From assembly GCA_007116765.1 (NCBI GenBank), contig SKHV01000162.1:1-5361 (forward strand): 5,361 nucleotides of DNA, in the 5' to 3' direction. Below the pieces are notes generated by a model. That model was not told where the DNA came from, ran no database searches, and worked only from the letters and a program-made list of their open reading frames with translations. The position numbers and the translations under genes were made by a program. Shown piece by piece: positions 1-5,268 of the stretch (within the stretch, counting starts at the first letter, position 1; every line of letters starts with the position of its first letter). The DNA is from Prolixibacteraceae bacterium (lineage in GTDB: Bacteria; Bacteroidota; Bacteroidia; Bacteroidales; Prolixibacteraceae).

Positions 1-1792
1 ATTTGTTGCTTCTTTTTCTATCGTGTTCTTTAAGTTGAATTTTACGTAAACGAATGGTTTGTGGAGTTATTTCAACATATTCATCTTCCTGTATGTATTC
101 CAATGCTTCTTCTAAACTAAACACAATAGGTGGAGCCAGTTTCGATTTGTCGTCGGAGCCTGAAGCTCTCATGTTGGTGAGTTTTTTGGTACGTGTAATG
201 TTTATGGTTAGATCATCTTCACGCGAGTTCTCGCCAACAACTTGTCCTTCATAAACATCGTCTCCAGGTTTTACAAAAAACTTGCCTCGGTCTTGTAACT
301 TGTCGAGTGCATATGCAATAGCAGTGCCTGTTTCGAGACAAACCAACGAGCCGTTGTTTCGTTTTTCAATTTCGCCTTTAAAGGGTTGAAATTCAATAAA
401 ACGGTGCGACATTATTGCCTCGCCCGAAGTGGCAGTGAGTACATTGTTACGCAGGCCTATAATTCCACGCGATGGGATATGGAACTCAATTAAAGTTCTG
501 TCGCCTTTTCTTTCCATACTTAACAACTCGCCTTTGCGGCGGGTAACAAGTTCAATTACTTTTCCTGAGAAATCGTCAAGCACATCAATTGAAAGTTCTT
601 CAACAGGCTCAAATTTCACACCATCGATGTGTTTAATAATAACCTTAGGTTGTCCAACCTGTAGTTCGAAACCTTCGCGCCTCATGGTTTCAATAAGTAC
701 CGAAAGGTGTAGTACTCCACGGCCAAAAACATTCCACGAGTCGGCATTGCCTGTTCCTTCAATTTTTAATGCAAGATTTTTCTCAAGCTCCTTGTTGAGC
801 CTGTCGTGTATGTGTCGTGAGGTTACGTATTTACCATCTTTTCCGAAGAATGGAGAATTATTGATGGTGAAGAGCATGCTCATTGTAGGCTCGTCAATAG
901 CAATTGGTGGGAGTGGTTCGGGGTTCTCAATGTCGGCAATAGTATCGCCAATATCAAAACTATCAATGCCAACCACTGCACAAATATCGCCCGCGTAAAC
1001 TTCTGATACTTTGGTTCTGCCAAGACCGGTAAATTCGTTGAGTTCTTTAATTCTTGAACGTAAAATTGAACCGTCTCTTCGGCAAAGACTAACTTGTTGG
1101 CCTTCGACCAAGGTGCCGCGTTGTAAGCGTCCAACTGCTATTCGACCCAAGTATGGCGAAAAGTCAATCGACGTAATTAAAAGTTGAGTATTTCCTTTTT
1201 CAATATTTGGATTGGGGATATGTTCCAGTATTGCATCAAGCAGCACAATAATATTATCTGTTTTATCTGTCCATTTATTCGACATCCATCCATCTTTTGC
1301 CGAACCATAAACTGTAGGGAAGTTAAGTTGATCGTCGGTGCCGTTGAGGTTAAACATGAGTTCAAAAACCATTTCCTGAACCTCCTCAGGGCGGCAGTTA
1401 GGTTTGTCCACTTTATTGATTACTACAATGGGCTTTAGACCAAGGTTTATTGCTTTTTGAAGTACAAAGCGGGTTTGTGGCATTGGTCCTTCAAATGCAT
1501 CTACTAATAAAAGGACTCCGTCGGCCATGTTCAGTACGCGTTCCACTTCGCCACCAAAGTCGGCGTGACCCGGAGTATCGATAATGTTAATTTTCGTTCC
1601 TTTGTAGTTTACCGAAACGTTTTTCGATAATATTGTAATTCCACGTTCGCGTTCCAGGTCGTTGCTATCCATAATAAGATCGCCCGGTCTTTCGTGGTCT
1701 TTGAATAGTTTTCCGGCTAATAACATTTTGTCAACCAATGTAGTTTTTCCGTGGTCAACGTGAGCAATAATAGCTATGTTTTTTATTGTCAT
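1..1792 (-). CDS. typA: TypA/BipA ribosome-associated translational GTPase, 3' end cut by the window edge
   Basis: The frame gives 597 codons from the ATG at 1792 and is still open at the left edge. E. coli BipA is about 607 residues, so only a few C-terminal residues and the stop should be missing. The translation shows the GTPase motifs in order: G1 HVDHGKTT (11-18), G2 RGIT (50-53), G3 DTPGH (72-76), G4 NKVD (126-129) and a G5-like GSAK (163-166). These are followed by EF-G-like domains, including RGVLHLSVLIETMRREGFE (358-376). The TypA-specific C-terminal part carries KKLTNMRASGSDD (536-548) and ends close to ITPQTIRLRK (575-584), which matches BipA well. The family binds ribosomes in the cytoplasm, hydrolyses GTP and supports ribosome assembly and growth under stress or cold; that role comes from the family. 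The start is set by the conserved NIAIIAHVDHGKTT N-terminus and by a -7 box just upstream. No Shine-Dalgarno is visible. TypA is distinguished from EF-G and LepA by the C-terminal motif. Confidence 0.97.
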   Translation of the reverse strand, partial: MTIKNIAIIAHVDHGKTTLVDKMLLAGKLFKDHERPGDLIMDSNDLERERGITILSKNVSVNYKGTKINIIDTPGHADFGGEVERVLNMADGVLLLVDAFEGPMPQTRFVLQKAINLGLKPIVVINKVDKPNCRPEEVQEMVFELMFNLNGTDDQLNFPTVYGSAKDGWMSNKWTDKTDNIIVLLDAILEHIPNPNIEKGNTQLLITSIDFSPYLGRIAVGRLQRGTLVEGQQVSLCRRDGSILRSRIKELNEFTGLGRTKVSEVYAGDICAVVGIDSFDIGDTIADIENPEPLPPIAIDEPTMSMLFTINNSPFFGKDGKYVTSRHIHDRLNKELEKNLALKIEGTGNADSWNVFGRGVLHLSVLIETMRREGFELQVGQPKVIIKHIDGVKFEPVEELSIDVLDDFSGKVIELVTRRKGELLSMERKGDRTLIEFHIPSRGIIGLRNNVLTATSGEAIMSHRFIEFQPFKGEIEKRNNGSLVCLETGTAIAYALDKLQDRGKFFVKPGDDVYEGQVVGENSREDDLTINITRTKKLTNMRASGSDDKSKLAPPIVFSLEEALEYIQEDEYVEITPQTIRLRKIQLKEHDRKRSNK

Positions 1793-1816
1793 TTACGTAT
1801 AAAATTAATGTGCGCG

Positions 1817-1824
1817 CAAAAGTA
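1817..1824 (-). promoter_or_regulatory. Candidate Bacteroidota -7 box for typA
   Basis: On the minus strand this reads TACTTTTG, a full match to the Bacteroidota -7 consensus TAnnTTTG. It would place transcription start about 18-20 bases before the typA ATG, a plausible short leader. No convincing TTTG -33 element lies at the expected spacing, so the call rests on the -7 box and its position. Confidence 0.55.
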
Positions 1825-1967
1825 CTTCATTTCAGCTTATTCTTATTGTGTTTTGATGTTTGTCAAGGTATATTGAATGATGAAAAAACAATTAGTTAAC
1901 ACAGCATTGAGGCGGTTTGATAATTGTTTAGATTTGAACGATTTGTTGAAGTAGGTGAATATTAAAA

Positions 1968-1989
1968 GTTGGTATTAATAATACCGAAC
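1968..1989. repeat. Near-perfect palindrome in the gap between the beta-barrel gene and typA
   Basis: GGTATTAATAATACC (1971-1985) folds as 7 base pairs around a single base. The flanking GTT (1968-1970) and AAC (1987-1989) add 3 pairs if G1986 is bulged out. It lies 72 bases past the stop of the beta-barrel gene and about 145 bases upstream of the typA -7 box. On the minus strand it is followed by AACTTTTAA, so it could be a weak terminator for the beta-barrel transcript. It could also be a binding site for a dimeric regulator. Low GC makes a strong RNA hairpin doubtful, and the surrounding 268-base gap holds no gene that I can support. Confidence 0.4.
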
Positions 1990-2053
1990 ATTGATGAATA
2001 TTTATTTTAATCCTAAGTGAGTTATACGGTTTATATTTCTGCAATATGTCGAA

Positions 2054-2072
2054 AAGCTTGCTAAAAAAGCTT
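2054..2072 (-). terminator. Weak hairpin across the stop codon of the beta-barrel gene
   Basis: Two copies of the self-complementary AAGCTT (2054-2059 and 2067-2072) can pair as a 6-base stem with a 7-base loop that contains the stop codon. On the minus strand the stem is followed only by TTC, so the U-tract is poor. It may be a weak terminator or a chance repeat, because one copy is simply the Lys-Leu codons of the protein's C-terminus. Confidence 0.2.
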
Positions 2073-2675
2073 GATTCCTGCCGACAAAAGATAAACGCGG
2101 TTGGCTGCGCTGTATTTACTTTCATTCGCCAGTACATTTGCACTGTTTTCAATTCGGGCATCGAGGGTAATAAACCAAATATCAATTCCGGTTCCCAATT
2201 GCCATCCTGTATAACGTTGATTTAAATCGGAGTTTCGAAGATCGCTAATTTCGGAGTAAAGAGAGTTCGCGGTAACATAGGTTAAAACCGGACCTGCGTA
2301 CAACCTTAGGTTAATCAACTCGCGGCATATTACTTTAAAACCAAGCAATAGCGGTACGTCAATAGTTTGATATTCGAAGTTGGTAACACTTGGTATTTGA
2401 ACTGACATATCCCCAATCGGCTTAATTATACCCCCTTTTGTGTTGAAGTAGGCTTCGGGTTGGATAAATATTCTGCCTGCATTAATTCTTACAAAAGCTC
2501 CGGCATGATAACTGGTAATATTCGACTCTTCGATGTTTTGTACCAAAACTTCATCGAAGTTGGTGAGCATGCTTGAACTGTTTGCTCCATATTTTATACC
2601 GATATTTATTGCTCCCTGGCTCCAGAGTGCCAATTGAAGCACAATTAATAATATTGTTATGGTCAATTTCTTCAT
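2061..2675 (-). CDS. Outer-membrane beta-barrel protein (PorT / OMP_b-brl_2-like)
   Basis: This 204-residue protein starts with a signal peptide: MKK, a hydrophobic run at about 4-18, and a likely cleavage near WSQ-GA (18-22). The rest alternates polar and hydrophobic residues in short strands typical of a small, roughly eight-stranded barrel. These include NIGIKYGANSS (24-34), YHAGAFVRI (56-64), FIQPEAYF (70-77), IDVPLLLGFKV (105-115), LRLYAGPVLTYV (123-134), WQLGTGIDIW (158-167) and YLLSAGIKLF (195-204). The last residue is Phe, the usual C-terminal signal for outer-membrane barrel insertion. The pattern fits the outer membrane beta-barrel domain families common in Bacteroidota. Such proteins sit in the outer membrane and mostly have no assigned function, so none is claimed here. 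The gene follows the sigma-factor gene on the same strand but is separated from it by a terminator, so it is probably transcribed alone. Confidence 0.85.
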   Translation of the reverse strand: MKKLTITILLIVLQLALWSQGAINIGIKYGANSSSMLTNFDEVLVQNIEESNITSYHAGAFVRINAGRIFIQPEAYFNTKGGIIKPIGDMSVQIPSVTNFEYQTIDVPLLLGFKVICRELINLRLYAGPVLTYVTANSLYSEISDLRNSDLNQRYTGWQLGTGIDIWFITLDARIENSANVLANESKYSAANRVYLLSAGIKLF

Positions 2676-2693
2676 ATCGTGTAAACTTCACTG

Positions 2694-2701
2694 TAAAAGT
2701 A
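2694..2701 (-). promoter_or_regulatory. Candidate -7 box for the beta-barrel gene
   Basis: The minus strand reads TACTTTTA, differing from the Bacteroidota TAnnTTTG consensus only in the last base. It lies 18 bases before the ATG and downstream of the sigma-factor terminator. No good -33 element was found at the usual spacing. A dependence on an alternative sigma factor is possible but not shown. Confidence 0.35.
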
Positions 2702-2743
2702 AGAAAAAATGAAGAAATAATCTTAATCAATTAACATACAAAT

Positions 2744-2778
2744 AAAAAAAGCCGTGGCTAGTGCTACGGCTTTTTTTT
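2744..2778 (-). terminator. Hairpin with A-run and T-run downstream of the sigma-factor gene
   Basis: A 20-base hairpin (2751-2770) has an 8-base-pair stem and a 4-base loop. It is flanked by seven A on the left and eight T on the right, so either strand has a U-tract. It begins about 30 bases past the sigma-factor stop and isolates that gene from the beta-barrel gene. One inner pair (2756 with 2765) is G-U in plus-strand RNA but A-C, a mismatch, in minus-strand RNA. The fold is therefore slightly better in the direction where no gene is seen. Confidence 0.85.
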
Positions 2779-2799
2779 ACTTATAAATGTTAAAGGCTA

Positions 2800-3303
2800 C
2801 TAAACAAACTCTTTAAGTGTGGCTGTAAGTTTTTTCCGAGTAAAAAATATTCTGCTTTTAACTGTTCCTAATGGAAGTGTTAAGCGCTCGGCTATTTCTT
2901 TGTATTTGTATCCGTCTAAAAACATTTGAAATGGAATTCTATATTCGTCTTCAAGCGACGAAATACTTTTTTCAATTTCGTTTGACGAGTAAAACGATTC
3001 TGGCGATGGGTACACCCTGTCTTTTGCTATTTGCAAGTGAAATTCACTGTTTGATCCACTCAGGCTGTTTTTCGATTTTGAGGCCTTCCTGTAATCATTA
3101 ATAAAGGTGTTTTTCATTATTGTGTAAACCCACGCTTTAAAATTTGTGTTTTCTGTAAACTTATCCTGATAGGTCAGAGCCTTTAAAAAAGTTTCCTGAA
3201 CTAAATCGTTTGCTCTGTCAATATCCGATGTGAGGCTTAAAGCATAATATTTTAAACTATCTTCAAGACTTAATAACTTCTGACTAAATTGTATTTTTGA
3301 CAT
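2800..3303 (-). CDS. ECF-type (sigma-70 family) RNA polymerase sigma factor
   Basis: This 167-residue protein has the compact two-domain layout of extracytoplasmic-function sigma factors. The region 2 domain (about 10-75) includes DLVQETFLKAL (33-43), the conserved 2.1-2.2 core that binds the beta-prime subunit. It also includes FKAWVYTIMKNTFINDYRK (55-73), covering the -10 recognition part. A variable linker follows (about 75-107). The region 4 domain (about 108-160) holds the helix-turn-helix YKEIAERLTLPLGTVKSRIF (134-153), which reads the -35 region. There is no region 1.1, no region 3 and no C-terminal extension, and the length is normal for the class. It would direct RNA polymerase to a particular gene set in response to a signal that cannot be read from the sequence. 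No anti-sigma gene adjoins it: a terminator lies downstream and non-coding DNA plus an insertion sequence lie upstream. The ATG at 3303 is supported by a -7 box about 34 bases upstream. Confidence 0.95.
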   Translation of the reverse strand: MSKIQFSQKLLSLEDSLKYYALSLTSDIDRANDLVQETFLKALTYQDKFTENTNFKAWVYTIMKNTFINDYRKASKSKNSLSGSNSEFHLQIAKDRVYPSPESFYSSNEIEKSISSLEDEYRIPFQMFLDGYKYKEIAERLTLPLGTVKSRIFFTRKKLTATLKEFV

Positions 3304-3336
3304 AACTTCAAGGTTTTTTTGGGTAAAACTTCAATA

Positions 3337-3344
3337 CAAATATA
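3337..3344 (-). promoter_or_regulatory. Candidate Bacteroidota -7 box for the sigma-factor gene
   Basis: The minus strand reads TATATTTG, a full match to TAnnTTTG, 33 bases before the start codon. It implies a leader of roughly 25-28 bases. No clear TTTG -33 element is found at about 19 bases upstream. A match in AT-rich DNA is only moderately informative. Confidence 0.5.
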
Positions 3345-3380
3345 CAAACAATTAAAGATAATAGCATCTTTTATTCTTAA

Positions 3381-3395
3381 ATAATTGTTAATTAT
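3381..3395. repeat. Short AT palindrome upstream of the sigma-factor promoter
   Basis: ATAATTGTTAATTAT is a perfect 6-3-6 inverted repeat. It lies about 37 bases upstream of the sigma-factor -7 box, where an activator or operator site could be. Its composition is pure A/T apart from one G, so a chance origin is likely. Confidence 0.3.
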
Positions 3396-3498
3396 CAATA
3401 ATTGGTTTTTATTGTCATATACGTAATCATTAAATATAATGAAATAAATGCAGAAATCATATTATTAACCAATATATTATGTGCGGCTTCAGGAATAA

Positions 3499-3519
3499 AT
3501 AATATGCATTTCATATTAT
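3499..3519. repeat. 8-base-pair inverted repeat with a 5-base loop
   Basis: ATAATATG (3499-3506) and CATATTAT (3512-3519) are exact reverse complements around CATTT. The same CATATTAT word also occurs at 3458-3465, so three half-sites fall within about 60 bases. It could be a regulator-binding cluster or simple AT-rich repetition. No U-tract or gene is attached to it. Confidence 0.35.
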
Positions 3520-3762
3520 GCGATAATAAAGTATATTTTCATGTCTGTTAAGAAAAAGACAATCGATTTGAATTTTGAGTTCAATTATTCGATAACTGGA
3601 TGTGAATATTACACCTTTTGAAAACTTGAACAGAGCCTATTAATTTTAAAACAGATAGTTAATCCAAGAAGTTTTGTTGATGTTTTTATGCTGGCTATAT
3701 ATAAAAATAAAAAGATGTCAATTTGAAATAGAATAGCTTATTTTGTGCTGTCCAAATAACTA

Positions 3763-3781
3763 ATAACCTGAGTTCGGTTAT
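3763..3781. repeat. 6-base-pair hairpin left of the insertion sequence
   Basis: ATAACC (3763-3768) pairs with GGTTAT (3776-3781) around a 7-base loop. It lies about 50 bases outside the left inverted repeat of the insertion sequence. No run of T follows directly on either strand, so it is not a standard terminator. Confidence 0.25.
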
Positions 3782-3833
3782 AATTTCCTAGCTCAGATTG
3801 AATTTTTTATAGATTTTTTTTTACTAATTTTTA

Positions 3834-3850
3834 CACTGTTGTCCGGTAAA
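3834..3850 (+). repeat. Left terminal inverted repeat of the insertion sequence
   Basis: It reads CACTGTTGTCCGGTAAA. It is identical to the reverse complement of the right end except for the third base (C here, T there). Inside it is followed by a run of A and then ACCGG. Confidence 0.8.
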
Positions 3851-3854
3851 AAAA

Positions 3855-3896
3855 AATTAACCGGGTCAATCTTTTTGCAGACTAACCCGGTTGGTT
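3855..3896 (+). repeat. Stem-loop at the left end of the insertion sequence, around the transposase -33 element
   Basis: AACCGGGT (3859-3866) is the exact reverse complement of ACCCGGTT (3885-3892), with an 18-base loop. In plus-strand RNA the stem can extend outward by two G-U pairs and two A-U pairs, giving 12 pairs. The loop carries the TTTG -33 element of the transposase promoter. Because it lies upstream of the predicted start of the element's own transcript, it would form only in RNA entering from outside. A role in DNA binding by the transposase is an alternative. Confidence 0.6.
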
Positions 3897-3903
3897 ACCT
3901 TTG
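3874..3903 (+). promoter_or_regulatory. Transposase promoter of Bacteroidota type
   Basis: The -33 element TTTG (3874-3877) is followed after 18 bases by the -7 element TACCTTTG (3896-3903), a full match to TAnnTTTG at close to the usual spacing. Transcription should begin near 3907-3910, about 20 bases before the transposase ATG. This is the best-formed promoter in the window. Confidence 0.7.
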
Positions 3904-3929
3904 AAGATACGAAGCAACAATTGTAACCA
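3892..3929 (+). promoter_or_regulatory. Inverted repeat covering the transposase translation start
   Basis: GGTTAC (3893-3898) is the exact reverse complement of GTAACC (3923-3928). T3892 with A3929, the first base of the start codon, adds a seventh pair. The loop is 24 bases. The left arm overlaps the -7 box, so a transcript from the element's own promoter would lack it. A transcript from outside would contain both arms and could hide the initiation region. This matches the known fold-back inhibition design of IS10 and IS50, but here it is inferred from sequence only. Confidence 0.5.
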
Positions 3930-5161
3930 TGGGTAAAAGTAAAAATTTTAGCGGACAGCCGATCTTTAATCAGCTAATAAAGTTCATTGACAAAAGTGAG
4001 ATCAAGAAAATAGCGAAACATCATGGTGCCGAGCGGTATGTAAAGAAATTCAGTACATATAACCACGTCATCGTGATGCTTTTCGTTGCCTTTGAGGGCT
4101 ACCATTCAATAAGGGAAACTATTTTGGGGTTGTTGGCCAACGCCCATAAGCTATCGCACCTTGGTCTGTCCTATCTGGTTAGGCGCAGCACTTTTGCCGA
4201 AGCAAACCAACGACGGTGCAGTCAAGTTTTTGGGGATATCTATATGGGTGTTTATCGTAGACATGCTTCAGTTTTAGCGGACAGCCGGTTGAGCGATGCA
4301 GACCTGAGACGGCTTTATATCATGGATTCGACAACGATATCGCTGTTTAAAGACATTCTGAAAGGGGTTGGGCGCAACCCCAAAGAAGGCAGGAAGAAAG
4401 GCGGGATAAAAGCCCATACGATTATCAAGGCCAGCGAGAATGTACCCTGCCTTATCCGTTACAGCGAAGCGGCCAGGCACGACCACATGTTCCTCGAAGA
4501 AGTACTCGGTCTGGCGCCTGGCTCGATAATCACTTTCGACAAAGGGTATGTCGATTATGCCCAATATGAAGGGTTTACCCAAAACTCGATTTGGTATGTG
4601 ACACGGCTGAAAGACAATGCCCTTTATGAAGCCCGCAAAGAGTTATATATCCCAGACGATGCCGATTCCGGTGTCCTGAAAGATGAAGAGGTCATTTTGT
4701 ATTATGGCGACAAAAAGAAACAAGAACACCGTGCTAGGAGAATAGCTTATTGGGACAGTGAAAATGAGCGCCTTTTCGAGTTCATTACCAATAATTTTGA
4801 ACTATCGGCCGAAAAAATTGCCCTGATTTACAAGAAACGCTGGCAAATAGAGCTTCTGTTCAAACAGCTAAAGCAGAACTTCCCATTGAAATATTTCCTG
4901 GGCGACAATGAGAATGCCATTGAGATACAAATATGGACGGCCATGCTTGCCAACCTGTTGATAACCCTTGTAAGGAGCCGACTCAAACGCAAATGGGCAT
5001 TTTCCAACATGGTGTCGATTATAAGGCAGCAATTGATGAACTATATCGACATCTATCGCTTTTTGGAAGACCCCGAAGGCAGTTGGCGCGAGATAATAAA
5101 AGAAAACAAAATGAAATATCAAAATTCGCTATTCCCCGAAATAGAGGGGGCTTACTTTTGA
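3929..5161 (+). CDS. IS4-family DDE transposase with DUF4372-type N-terminus
   Basis: This 410-residue enzyme cuts and joins the ends of the insertion sequence. The N-terminal part (about 5-75), beginning NFSGQPIFNQLIKFI, resembles the DUF4372 domain found before the catalytic domain in many Bacteroidota IS4 transposases. The RNase H-like catalytic core supplies D133 (in YIMDSTTISLF), D204 (in ITFDKGYVDY) and E308. The last lies in YKKRWQIELLFKQLK (301-315), which fits the IS4 signature Y-x2-R-x3-E-x6-K exactly (Y301, R304, E308, K315). A long insertion of mainly beta type between D204 and E308 is usual in this family. The frame is intact and all catalytic residues are present, so it is probably active. 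The ATG at 3929 fits the promoter at 3874-3903 and leaves a leader of about 20 bases with no Shine-Dalgarno. The stop at 5159-5161 lies 62 bases before the right inverted repeat. Confidence 0.96.
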   Translation: MGKSKNFSGQPIFNQLIKFIDKSEIKKIAKHHGAERYVKKFSTYNHVIVMLFVAFEGYHSIRETILGLLANAHKLSHLGLSYLVRRSTFAEANQRRCSQVFGDIYMGVYRRHASVLADSRLSDADLRRLYIMDSTTISLFKDILKGVGRNPKEGRKKGGIKAHTIIKASENVPCLIRYSEAARHDHMFLEEVLGLAPGSIITFDKGYVDYAQYEGFTQNSIWYVTRLKDNALYEARKELYIPDDADSGVLKDEEVILYYGDKKKQEHRARRIAYWDSENERLFEFITNNFELSAEKIALIYKKRWQIELLFKQLKQNFPLKYFLGDNENAIEIQIWTAMLANLLITLVRSRLKRKWAFSNMVSIIRQQLMNYIDIYRFLEDPEGSWREIIKENKMKYQNSLFPEIEGAYF

Positions 5162-5218
5162 AAATGAAAAATACAAATACTGATTAACTGTGAGTTAAAA
5201 ACAAAAACTTATAGATAT

Positions 5219-5232
5219 TCCGGTTTACCGGA
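5219..5232. repeat. Subterminal palindrome at the right end of the insertion sequence
   Basis: TCCGGTTTACCGGA folds as 6 base pairs around two T and overlaps the inner part of the right inverted repeat. At the left end the corresponding CCGGT (3843-3847) and ACCGG (3860-3864) are separated by 12 bases. Both ends thus carry two opposed copies of the same core with different spacing. Neither strand has a T-run directly after it, so a terminator role is unlikely. Confidence 0.5.
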
Positions 5233-5240
5233 CAACAATG
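5224..5240 (-). repeat. Right terminal inverted repeat of the insertion sequence
   Basis: Read on the minus strand this is CATTGTTGTCCGGTAAA, matching the left end at 16 of 17 positions. The outer limit is inferred from where the match ends, not from a target-site duplication. Confidence 0.8.
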
Positions 5241-5268
5241 AATGTTTTTAATGAAATTCGCTTTGAAT

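Larger units (their letters stand above)
3304..3833. other. AT-rich stretch without a supportable gene
   Basis: About 530 bases lie between the sigma-factor start and the left end of the insertion sequence. The right half of the original gap was presumably split off when the element inserted, leaving 28 bases next to the RluA-like gene. All frames are broken by frequent stops. The longest methionine-started frame that I noted by eye is 26 codons (3541-3621, plus). The stretch holds the sigma-factor promoter at its left end and several short AT-rich inverted repeats. I see no tRNA, no recognisable structured RNA and no remnant of a known protein. Confidence 0.6.
3834..5240 (+). mobile_element. 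IS4-family insertion sequence, about 1.4 kb, apparently complete
   Basis: A single full-length DDE transposase is enclosed by terminal inverted repeats. TGTTGTCCGGTAAA at 3837-3850 is matched exactly, in reverse complement, at 5224-5237. Extending outward by three bases gives 16 matches in 17 and tips reading CA, so I place the element at 3834-5240 (1407 bases). The narrower limits 3837-5237 are possible. No exact target-site duplication is seen for either choice, so the true ends are uncertain or the duplication has decayed. It lies 28 bases past the stop of the RluA-like gene and faces the opposite way, breaking no visible gene. Assignment to IS4 rests on the YREK motif of its transposase; I cannot name the element. 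Confidence 0.85.

Noticed and set aside
429..998. 189-codon plus-strand open frame
   Set aside because: It lies fully antisense to typA, whose protein matches the BipA family along its length. The frame's serine-rich translation resembles no family and is a by-product of typA codon use.
880..1365. Minus-strand open frames at 880-1134 and 1177-1365
   Set aside because: They are alternative frames inside typA. The typA frame is continuous through this region with conserved motifs on both sides, so there is no frameshift.
1928..2185. 85-codon minus-strand frame overlapping the end of the beta-barrel gene
   Set aside because: It is out of frame with a good beta-barrel protein that ends in Phe at a proper stop. 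Its own translation has no recognisable features.
2871..3101. 76-codon plus-strand frame
   Set aside because: It is antisense to the sigma factor, which shows clear region 2 and region 4 motifs.
4274..5187. Open frames at 4274-4582, 4828-5010 and 4868-5122 (minus) and 4933-5187 (plus)
   Set aside because: All lie within the transposase gene in other frames or on the other strand. The transposase frame carries the full D-D-E and YREK set.
5219..5232. Palindrome considered as a terminator for the transposase gene
   Set aside because: No T-run follows on the plus strand, and it overlaps the terminal inverted repeat, which explains it better.
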